This document shows positions 21,639-33,900 of a stretch of DNA of 64,000 nt, piece after piece. Each line of letters opens with the position of its first letter. The first letter of the stretch is position 1. The DNA lies in contig NC_092578.1 in the NCBI RefSeq assembly GCF_037975245.1, positions 5,745,001 through 5,809,000 on the forward strand, written 5' to 3'. The notes beneath the pieces are model-generated. The model made no database searches. It had not been told where the DNA came from and worked only from the letters and a program-made list of their open reading frames with translations. This DNA comes from Apostichopus japonicus. Taxonomy: Eukaryota > Echinodermata > Holothuroidea > Aspidochirotida > Stichopodidae. The position numbers were made by a program, and so were the translations under genes.

Positions 21639-24600
21639 ATGTTTGACCCGTACTTTCGAGAGCGTTTAGCCAGACAATATTCAGAAGTAAGGGATCGTCC
21701 CCTGTTACCTTCCAGGAATGAACCTGAAAGTCAGAATTACAATTACAGCGACAGACCAAGCTATCCGAAACTACATGATGGAACTGCTGGGAATGATAAT
21801 TGGAAAGGTAATAATCAACAGCCACGGTTGCTTTAAATGCTGTCTGGATAAACTTGAATCTTAATTGACAATGAATCAATAATAAACAAAAAATGGTACA
21901 ATAATGAAGATAATTTTGTCACAATTTAGTAATTTATTACTATGGAGCTCTTCTTCCTATGTCAGTAAAAAAAATACATGTTGGAAAGAGGAGTGAAAAT
22001 GCTAGGCCTGATATGTGACTCTGATATCGCTCGTATAGAAAAACTATGGAGATTTATCTGGACACATTAAATGGTCTGGAGGCTGTCCAGTCAGTAAGAA
22101 AGTTTGGATAACAAAGTATTCTGTACTTCACCATAGTGTCAAGTTTGGCAGTGTTTGTGTCCTTTCATATGAATGTACACACAGACCACTGTTTTAATAC
22201 TTAGGGGAAATATAGGGCATTTGAATTTATAGCTTAGATCATCATGGGGGGGGTGGGAAGAAAAGAAGATAGAAACCAGGTTGTTGTTGTTGTTGCCATG
22301 ACAAAAGTCATTGCAATAGTTGGTAGACGGCATTAGTGGTGCAATTATCTAGTAAGTGTACATGCGCATATTTCAATAAATTTCAAACGGTTACTTCTAT
22401 ATTGAAACATAATGACAAAAGGAAGATGTTCTTACTAAGAACATTATTGCTTGATTAAAACTGACAAACAAGCATATCTACTTGTACAAATTTCCAGGAA
22501 AGACATCTAGAGTGTCAGGCAGAATGCAACTTTTTGAGGGGATTTTTTCTTTCATTTTTCTTCTTCTTCTTGTCACATATTCTGTTCCATACTTAAACTT
22601 ATATACAATGTACAGTAGGTCATTAGTTTGATTAGTCAAATTTCTTTGGAAATAGTTTGACAATTTTTTCCTCATTGTTACATGTCCTAATCAATGCTAC
22701 GAGGCAAAAATTTTGCGAGAAATGAAATGATGAGGATTTAATCTACCCCAGAATTATTACTTGCCCCCAAATTAAGGATCATTTGGTGAGGAACTTAAGG
22801 GGGTCGTCATCTCCTGGAGAATTGCAATCTTACTGTATAATAAATTGCCAGAAAAGACAGTATACAGGGATGTAAGTCTTCCGTATTTTTACGGAAATCC
22901 GGTTTTTTTTTTAATTCCAATAAGTCTTCCGTATTTTTACGGAAATCCGTTTTTTTTTAAATTCCAATAAAGTTCCACAAAATTGTTCGAATATCAAAGA
23001 CACAACGCGGCAAAAATGCCTGGCCCGTTGCAGCAAGCTAACTTCAATTTTCACTCATCGATCACTCAAAGTACCACTTCCAGTTTCGCATCATCGCATT
23101 GCACTGTACAACATTGTGCCATGTGAATATCGTTGCGTACGTGCGAACTTCAAATCGCTATAGCTCATTTCTGTCGTTGAAAAACCTTGCCTAATTCATG
23201 TTGATTGGACTGCTAATTAATATTTTCGTAACTGCTGGTTCTCGACATAAGTTTTTGAATTAACGCTTGTGATATTTGTGAGCGGCGGAAATCTATGGGA
23301 TACGCATATGAAAGTCGATATTTGTGATCGCATTCGAATGTGAGACTGTTTTTTTATTCCGTAGTTCGCTGCGACGTATTCGTGACTTTGAGCTAGCCTA
23401 ACATAACGATAGTGTGTAAGTAGTAAGAACTAGGGGTAGGATGTGTTAGCGCTAATACTTCTAAGCTAGCCTAACATACAGTAACGATAGTGTGTAAGTA
23501 GTCAGAGCTAGGAGTAGGATGTGTTAGGACGGCATTCACCTGGGGTCTCCGAATATTTTTCCGGTTTTTTTTTGGGGCTGCACTTACATCCCTGAGTATA
23601 TATAACAGTTAATTTTTTTTTTTTTTTTTTTATACACAAGAACCATTGTGTTTTATTAAGAGACAAATTTAACAGACATTAAAACAGCTACAGTAAATTG
23701 TTCCCTGGATGTACGTACAACTGATTCGACTAACATGGCACAAGTCTAATCGGTTTTCCTTTATGCATCTTCTTTTTTTTTTAAATATATTTAATTTTAG
23801 ATGACATGAGCATAGGAGATGGTCTTTGGAGCAGAGGAAGAGAAAGTTTTGGAGGTGGTAGCAGCTATGATGGATTCAGAGGTGGATTTTACAGTGAAAG
23901 CAGTGCCAATGGAACTGGGATTGGTGCTAACGGAGGGCGTGGTGCTAACCGAGGGCGTGGTGCTAACCGAGGGTATGGATCCGGTCTGGAAAGAGGAACC
24001 TTCAGAGGAAGGGGTACCAACAGAGGAAGGGGTACCAACAGAGGAGGAGGTACCAACAGAGGAGGAGGTACTGGCAGAGGAGGGGTTACTGGCAGAGGAG
24101 GGGGTACTGGCAGAGGAGGGGGTACTGGCAGAGGAGGGGTTACTGGCAGAGGGGGTGGATCCAATCGAGGAGGCTGGACAAAGAGAGGTGTTGAAAGTGG
24201 TAGAGGAAGTGGCTTTGGAAGAGGTGGTGGACCAAACCGGGGAGGAAAGATCAAAGATGACAGAAGCCAGGCAGTTGGCAGTCAAGGAGGTGTATCTTCC
24301 GAAGCAAACGACCCAAATTATTGGTATTGTTCGGTAAGCTGTGAAGTTTGTGTGCTTGCTTTTCTAGGCTAGGGTTGAGATGGGGGTTTAATTGGCCAAA
24401 TTTTTGTTGTTAAAGCAGTATGGTTTTTAGAGCTGTTCATTTAATGTTTAAAACCGGTGATGATATTTAGTCTTTCAATGATAGTAATCATTATCAATTG
24501 TTAGCAGTTACCATGTTAAGGGGGATTGAATAGATTTCTATCACTGTAGTATCGTGCCATCACCTAAATCTTTATCAACTATATGACATATTAAACATAG

Positions 24601-27600
24601 ATCTTTGAGCGGAACAAAATTACCCACCACCCTCTCCTTACTCTTCGTTTCATTATGAGTTTCAGGTATGTCTGGAGTTGGAAACTCTTCAACTTTTTTA
24701 ATTAATTAACAGTTCAAAGGTTACAAAATGGTTTTTATTATTTGAAGCATGTTTGCTTTCTCTTCTGTTTTTCACGATAGGTGTGTAATTTAAGTACCAC
24801 AGGACCTGAGAATATGGCCGAACATATGCAAGGACAGAAGCACAGACTGGTAAGGGGTCGTTGGGTCACACTTATGATGTTTTCAGAGGGACTCATCAAT
24901 GTGAAGGGGTCCCCCCCCCCCGTAGGCTACTCCCTCTTTCAGACAATTATCCATTCCATGATTCCTATTGCACCTGTGCTACTAGTAGTGTCTCGCACAA
25001 GCCTGTGCCACATTTGTACATACCATTTTATGTATAGTTACCATTTTGAAAGAACAAAAATGGATTTCAGCAAGATTGGATTGAAACTAGTGAGCTCAGG
25101 ATGCAGTAGTTCAGTAAGGAACTGCGTGGGGAGGCTTGAATTCAATTTATAGTCAAAAGCTTAATTTTTCCCCTCTATTTTCTCCTGCTATCTTCAATCA
25201 GTCTTCCCTTTGAAGTTTAGTTACCTAGGCAACTGACAGGTATAATTTTGCTCTCATTTCTCTTTTGTAGGTTTTAGTGAGTTACTTGATTTCAATATGT
25301 GGCTTGATAGCTTCAAGGATACATCCAATGATTTAGTGAATCCCATTTTCCATATTTATTTCGAGTACATTTTTTTGAAAGAAATAAAATTTATTGTGAC
25401 TTTAAACGTCAACTAATTTTGGGCATGATTTTACCAAAGCTAGCAAGCATTCCCTTTAAAGTTTTATTGCAGGTTGTTGTATTAGTCAGCCTCCAACATA
25501 TTTGTCACCGATTGAACAAATTAATGAAGGGGGGTTGAAGAACTGTTTAATCATGCAATTGTTTTTCCCATACACACACTTTCTCATATCAGTATTGACC
25601 ACATGGATAAAGTTTAGTCAGATACTTTTCGTAAATTTGTACATATTTGTAACAAATAACATGGGATAAAGCATGGACTGAGAATATCCAGTAGCATGGA
25701 ATGTTATCATGTTAAAATCAGATGCCAAAAGGTGATTTAGAAAAATGCAGCAGTGTACGTTTGTTGTTTGTATTGTAAACAAATGGGTAATTCACTGAAG
25801 AAACATGGTATTAATACACATTATTATTGCTAGTTTTCTTTTCTTTTATATTTTCTCTCTTTTTTCATCAGAATGTGGAAAAGAAGCAGCAAGATGGTAG
25901 GATTTAATTTCTAATTTCTCTCAAAAATATTGAACAAATATTGTCAACAACAAAAAATTCAGCCATGATATTTACATTTAAAAAGTAAAAAGATGTTGGA
26001 TAATATATAGGGATGTGGTACAATTATCAGTTTTGTAGGAAGGCTGTACTCATTCAAAATACACTGATGAAGGATTGCAGTAGTGCCCTACAAGTTCCCT
26101 GCCTGGTCCTCCCACACAACCCCCCTTTCCCACACCCCCCCCAAGTATCAAAGGTGGAAAATTTACCTATTACATTAACAAGTTTGTTGCCACTATAATA
26201 AATTGCTTAATAGCATCTGCCCTTCAAGAAACGATGTACCGTTTTTAGGCTTTGTATTGGAATCTTGGTAGGAAGCTGCTTTACACAAAGTGTGAAAAGA
26301 TCATTTCTCTAAACTTGTTTCATTCTTTCTTCCTTTTTCATCAATGCCTTGGTTGCAGAGGGCCAAGCAGTTGGGTTATGGTTCTGTCAGGTATGTCACC
26401 AATACAAGAATTTAATAGTAACATAATGAGGGATGGAGAGGGGGGGTGGTTGGTGTTATAGAGTTTACCTTGGTAAAAATTGATATGTATGAAATTTGCA
26501 ATGATACTTTTACATTGTCTGCTGTAATAATGTCTTTCAATGTTAGGATGTTGGATGGATATGATCTTTGGATTCAAGATCTTCAGTTATAGCAGGTGAA
26601 TGTTGTGAGAGCATTGTGGTTAAGGCAGTGGGCTTGCAGGTTCGAGTCCTGGCCAGTTGTCCTTGGGCAAGGCACTTTATCTCTATTGCCTCTATTCACC
26701 CAGGTGAATAAATGGGGACCTGTGAGATAAATTGTTTGTTGGGGGCATTTTAGCTGCTGCCATGTGAAGGGATTGACACTATGTTTGACAGGTTAATGTT
26801 GACCAGAGTAATATTGTGATCGGCCTTGAGCGACGTTATCGGTGGAAAAGTCTGTGCTTTATAAATCCTCAATATTATTATTATTTATTACTATCGTCGT
26901 CATCATTATTATTATCATTATTATTATAACGTGTCATTCCTTGGCTTTCTATTTTGGAGGTACCACAGATTTGATGTTCTTCACATTCTAGGTGGAAGAC
27001 TTGATCAAGTCAAAATATGGCATATTGAGCCACTTGTGCTTCAAAAAAGTTTTACAGTTTTCTTTATTGTTTTGGCCATTTTTGTTTGTCTGTAACAGAG
27101 ATGGGATTCGCAAATGGTGAAGCTAAAATATTGAAGCTAGTTGCATGACCTAATGATGGTATTGATTTCATTGTTGATCAACACTGTTAACATATTCTAA
27201 CTTAAAACTTATGAAATGGAAAACAAAGAGAAAGTAAAAGCCCTTCAGATCCTCGTGGCATTATGACATCACAGATTTACAAAATGACAGCTTCCAGAAA
27301 TGACTTTTAAACTAGGATATCTCCCAAATGGAGCAAGATTTTTTATTAGCTGTTTGGGGGGCAGTTGTTCTCCACAAAGATCTCTGTCATGTAATATAAA
27401 TTTAATGGTTGGGTTTTTGTCCCCTTTTGGTCTGTAATGTTTTGTAGTTGCAGATGTCAAATTTGCTTAAACACAATGCAAAAGGCACAATGCGTTAAAT
27501 ATTTCTGTAGCCTCTAGTCCAGGCTTTCCCTAACTTTATTCCCACACGAACCGCCTGTGGATGTCAGAGTTGTCCACGGACCCCCAACTTTTCGAGACAC

Positions 27601-30600
27601 GATCTGAGTCATTATGATACTATAATACGCATAACAATGCTTCGTAAAAGATCAAGTTCATAGTGTATTATTGTACTGTCATGCATACACCAACTTCACC
27701 AAAGTCATGTGGCTTGTGTCTGTTTCATAATTCAGTTATTTATCACATGCACGGTACTACTATGGCAACATATGCATATGGAACACGAAAAGAGTTTGTC
27801 GATAGGTACGGGTTTTGTACATTACTAAATTATATGATATATCAGATTTTAGTTCAACAAAAAGGACTCTAGTTTTGACTTTCAGAAACCTCTCACGAAC
27901 TCCCTGGGATGGACTCACGCACCCCCTGGGGGTTCATGCATCCCAGTTAGGGAACCCCTGCTCTGGTCCATTCAAACTTCAGCTATGGTAGTAATGTTGC
28001 TTTTGTTTTGTTGTTTTTTCTACCTTGACTTTTCACAGCTTTGCAATGTGTCTACAAATAGTTCAGAACAGCTGGAGTTCCATTATCAGAGCAAACAACA
28101 TCAATTCGTGAGTTAACTTTTGGGAAATTGAAACATCCAATACTGTTTTGCAACTCCCAATTTTGTTTTTGTTTTTTTGTGCTGTCTCTTAATATCTATG
28201 ACACTTCAAATCAGTATCAAATGTCATTTATGTGATCTGCCCAAAATTTATTGACAAACTCAAACATCTCTGCTTGATTTGTCATTGTATGGAGAACTCA
28301 TTCAACTATTTCATGAATTGTCCATATATATGTGCAAGTCTAGTCTCTTCATCAACTATTCATTGATATGGACAATTTTACCACAATATTTCCATACATT
28401 TATAACCAGATTTGTATAAATCTCTCCCACGTTTTCCAGATGTAATGTAGTCCAATATTTACGATCAAACCATATTTCTGTCCATTCATTTTCCATACAT
28501 ATTGACATTCGATGGGACCTTTCCATATATGGGCAAATCATCTCTCCATCAACCTTCCATATGTATGGACAACTCAATCACACAACTCATACAGCTTTAT
28601 ACCTCTGACAGTTCAATCGGTTGCCCATGACTTTGCCACATAACACGAGCAATTACACATTTCCTTTAATGTATCGCCATGATTTTATCCATGTACAATT
28701 CAAAACTCTGCTTTTATATGTCCATGTGTTTTCACAAATCACCATCTTTCCATCACTTTCACATATATATATGGTCCACATCATAAGAACTTTAAATGAT
28801 TTGCTATTTTGTTTGGGAAAAGAATGTCTTTCCATGACTATTTCATACATGGACAGAATCATCCATGATTTTCCACATGCATACCCATACGCACAATTAT
28901 TGCCTATTCGTGTCTTTGTTATAATATATATGTATGGACGAATGTGTATCACTACATGGAATTTCCATATATATTTTCTGTATGGTCTATTCATGTTTTT
29001 TTTTCTCATTTTTCCATACATGTGGACAAATGATGCATGAGAAAGTAATATATATGATATTTTTTTTTCAACTAAGAGTTGATAGATGATACTTGATCAG
29101 ACAAATCCCATATGATCCAAAAATACGATGACATGGACTCATCCTTGATTTACATAGATTTGATCATTCATTAACAAGTCAACTGATTGCGTGTGATAGT
29201 GGAATAAATTCCAATACAATTGTGATTTATTTCTATACTTAATGTGCATGATGCAACTTAGTGATTCGCAAATGATTCAATTGCTTCATAAATACTCATG
29301 CATGAATATTCATGTCATGAATATTCATGACATCAATATGCATATATTGTACAGTCTTGGTAATAACCATTAGATGGTCCAAGGTCAGACAATCCTTCTG
29401 ATCTGAAGATTGGAATGCATTCAACATCAGTGGAATACAATTCATCACAATTGCTACTTGTTTCCAAGTTAATGTGCATATTGTACCTAACCAACAAAGA
29501 AAATGATTATTCTTTGCATGAATATGCATATTTCACTTCATAAATCTAAAAAATCAATTTAGTGTCTGTTCAAGTAAATATGCATATATTGCACTCTACA
29601 GGGATGTAAGTCTTCCGGATTTTTACGGAAATCCGGTTTTTTTTTTAATTCCAATAAGTCTTCCGTATTTTTACGGAAATCCGTTTTTTTTTAAATTCCA
29701 ATAAAGTTCCACAAATTTGTTCGAATATCAAAGACACAACGCGGCAAAAATGCCTGGCCCGTTGTAGCAAGCTAACTTCAATTTTCACTCATCGATCACT
29801 CAAAATACCATTTCCAGTTTCGCATCATCGCATTGCACTGTACAACATTGTGCCATGTGAATATCGTTGCGTACGTGCGAACTTCAAATCGCTATAGCTC
29901 ATTTCTGTCGTTGAAAAACCTTGCCTAATTCATGTTGATTGGACTGCTAATTAATATCTTCGTAACTGCTGGTGCTCGACATAAGTTTTGGAATTAACGC
30001 TTGTGATATTTGTGAGCGGCGGAAATCTACGGGATACGCAAATGAAAGTCGATATTTGTGATCGCATTCGAATGTGAGACTGTTTTTTATTCCGTAGTTC
30101 GCTGCGACGTATTCGTAACTTTGAGCTAGCCTAACATAACGATAGTGTGTAAGTAGTAAGAACTAGGGGTAAGATGTGTTAGCGCTAATACTTCTGAGCT
30201 AGCCTAACATAACGATAGTGTGTAAGTAGTCAGAGCTAGGAGTAGGATGTGTTAGGACGGCATTCACCTGGGATCTCCGAATATTTTTTCCGGTTTTTTT
30301 TTTGGGCTGCACTTACATCCCTGACTCTAACACAAGAGAAAATTTTTTGGTATTTTCTCTACAGGAATAGGCGTAATAAATACACTTTGAAAATAACAAA
30401 ATCATTTTTTTTTTGGTTTATACAAGTATATGCATATCGACCTCAGCAATGAAAAATGCAATTTTTGGTTGTTTCCACTGTGATACAAAAGGTAATTATT
30501 GTTCTCTGTTTCTACAAGATGTATGCAACCAAGAAAACAACCCTTTTGTTTTGTACACATTATATATATGCATATTGTTTCACTTAAAAAATGACAACAT

Positions 30601-30867
30601 TTTTATGTTGTCTTTCTCTTTGATAATAAGGAAGTTACTTGTCATTTGTTTATTCATACATATATATGCATATATAAATATATATATATGCAGTTTCACG
30701 TCAGCAATCTAAACAATACTTTGTTTAATAATATGCACATGTTGAATCATAACAATATACGTAATTGTTATTTTGTTCTTGACCATATGAAAACAATTGT
30801 GATTGGTTTCTATATGGATATTACAAAACATTCAAAGCAACATGATTGCTGTTCCTTCTAACTTACC

Positions 30868-30915
<48 letters not shown>

Positions 30916-33900
30916 GCTTTCAAGCTGCCTTGAAGAAACTTCTACATTAACAAATAATTAGTATGGCACCAAACAAAATGTTATTTGTTTCAAAATGAAT
31001 GCATATTGGTCCATTCTCAGATGGAACCATCCATAGGTACTACAGCATGCAATCACAGTTGCATATTGTGTGTTCATATCGGATTTAAAGGAGCTATGGC
31101 AATTAAAGACTTTTTCTATCAAACCGAAATTGTAATAGACCTAGTTTCATATGAAGAAAAATACCTTACACACAGTTTTAAAGGTGTTTTTTGTTTGACC
31201 TTAACGAAATTGTCAAGCCTGACATTTTTTGAAAATGTTATATGGTTATTCTACCGGTTGTATCCTTGAGGGAGGGTGTGGGGAGTAGGGGGGGGGGCTT
31301 CCAGTTCTTTAATACCATAATGAGCTCCTTTAATAGCGAGATATGAAGTTGCAAGATTTGTGACGAGTGAAGATTCTATGTGAAGCAATTGACTATTACC
31401 TCAAAATTTTGTTTCTTCTTCCCTCAATAGAAACTTGAAAAACTTGGGAAACGGGGTGAGTAACCAAGTAGCTCAGTGTTCTTTCGACATTACATCTTTA
31501 AAGTGAAACTTTGAATAAAAAAGATACATATATTTCTGAAGGAGAACTAAAACCAACCGACATATTCACCTTATTTATCATAGAGATGTCGGTGATGAAC
31601 GGCTCCCTGAAACATCCAAGAAAAATCTTTCTTTTTTTTCTTTTTTCTTTGATTGTTTGGGGAGTCGGTTGTTCATCATTGGCATCTGTATCAGATAAAG
31701 GCAAAGGTGACGACGGTTGGCGTTTTTTTTTGGCTTCACCTTTAAAGTAAAAATGTCGAAATGCAAACATTGACTATTGGTTCTGAACATCGCCGTATCT
31801 CACTGTTCATTGTGATGGACACGCAAAGCACTATTGCAATCAGCTTCTTGTTTCACTTTGGCTTGACCATTAAGAAACAAGGACAAAAAGGTAACAAAGT
31901 TATCTTTTTTCTTTCTAAGGGACTGGAAAACATCAAAGTATTTCCTCTTTCCATTCTATGTTTAGAGACGTGTCAAGGTGTGTTGTGAAGGAAAATGAAA
32001 AGGGCTCAATTTTTCCATTCCGACAAAACTGTTGGGTAGCATTTGATATCATGGCATTTTGTCGTATATTTTACCAAATCAAACGAGGTATGCGGAATAT
32101 TTCGAAGCACAGTGCAAACATTCTGCAAAAGATTTGAATTTTTAATATTCTCCGCTTTGAATCAGTCCTTTGAAAGATTTGAATTTGGTCTGATTTCAAC
32201 TTTATTATGTCCCTAAATAGTTAAAATATATGCTCGCAATAAAATATATAGTGTGCATGAAAAATTAAAATTATATAGAATTAAGAACATAGAAAGTGAG
32301 TGCTTAAATGCAAAATAGTGAGAAGAACTGTGTGGTGGCTGGAGGGGGGGGGGGGGTGGGCATGTAAATTCGATTGAATACTTCCAACAATTTTAAACTA
32401 TTAATGGCAATGAGGGACATCTAGTAGTATAGTCATTTAAGGGGGTGGGGTTGGAGGAGGGGTGATGTGCAGGGGGCCTAAGTCACTCTATTTATAGACT
32501 ACAAGAGTAGATCATGTGGTCTTCTAGGACAGAAAGTCCAAGTAGTTTCTGTTTATCTGAATGAAAGGGTTAATATATACATGAAATGTGCCGAACTGTA
32601 TTCTTCTATTCAATGAACTGGTTACACAGTAGTGTTAGTGTGCACCGACCCACTTGTTGATCGCACTGGGTTTTTTTTTCACTTTCAGTTGAACCTAGAG
32701 CTGGGTCTGCATACATTCGTCCAATAGTGTGTTGTATCAAACTCATATGCAAGAAAGTTGGCAAAATTTGTCATTTTCAGTTTGTGAGATGTATTCATCT
32801 GTGTCATTATGTAACAGAGTGGTTAAAAGTCACTTTATTTTTGTTTATATGCTTGACACCATTCTTTTTGGATCGTTTCATGAGAGAAAAAAGATGGACT
32901 AAGCCATATTCACAACTATGGGGATATAACATGATACAACACCCTTGGATCATGAAATGTTCATAGCGTGTAATTATACAAGGCCAGTCATACTACATGC
33001 ATTACGATGCGATAAAAATCAGTTGAAATCATTTCAGCTCTGTAACAATATATTTGTCGACAATGCATTTATCGCATAAATTTATCGCATGTGGTGTGAA
33101 CACATATTTTTTATTTTTTTTATCGTATAGTCATATTGTACACAGTGTTGAACGATGCTTATTTGCATTCGTGCAGCATCAACTGAGACAACTTTAGAAC
33201 CAAGTGTGGCTGCTAGTACTTCACCAGTCAGAATATCGTCATGGCGACATTCTCCGTCCTAATGAATGACGATATTCAGAGCAAAATCACTCTGGCATGG
33301 TGTTGTAGTTTGCTCGGTTCTTTCACTCGGTCTTTGACACGTCACGTTTTCGTCCAAAGGCACCGTTTGTAGACCTTAAGCCCAACTATCTTCATGTTGT
33401 AGTGGGATATACAGGTCTATTTACCCGTACTAGCACCAACATTTTATCTTTGATCTTCTTAACTTTGGGCCTACCTATTCTGGAGGCTCTACCTATGCAG
33501 TGACACACAAATTGCTAGGTATACTAAGAATTGACCAAAGTTTCAAGAGTTAAACAATGATTTTAGCATATTTTTTTATTAGTTTGTGGGAGTATCTATA
33601 TTTGCATTATGTGTTCACAAGGTTCCAGGGTAGTATAAACTGAGATCAGGAATTTCTTGACTATATTTTGGTGACCTTAGGCAATAGTTCTTTTTGCTTC
33701 ACTTGTAAACCCTTTAAGATTCTTGAGGGAGTTAAGGTGAGTTAAGTGAATAAATGATGTGTTATGTGTATGGATTGTGACATCTTTGCTACAGATAACA
33801 CCAATTTTTGCATGTAGGGATGGGTCAGTCAACTGATTTTTAATGCTGGTGTAGAGCCTAGCCTTGGAATACTTTCTTAGAAGATACATCAAAACTGAGA

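Larger units (their letters stand above)
24334..28038. other. Introns between finger exons, including a SINE and a hAT element
   Basis: These introns hold the SINE at 26606-26889 and the hAT-like element at 27520-27960. Otherwise they are AT-rich with C/G homopolymers near 24910 and 26130, and no further gene. Confidence 0.5.

Noticed and set aside
23797-24285. Minus-strand frame of 162 Ser/Pro-rich codons and a second minus frame rich in Pro/Leu
   Set aside because: Both are mirror images of the in-frame 18-bp repeat that encodes the RGG region. The plus frame has matching splice sites and phases.
28621-29040. 139-codon plus-strand frame and the opposing 122-codon frame
   Set aside because: Both lie in TCCATA/ATGTAT-rich low-complexity DNA within an intron and have no protein-like composition.
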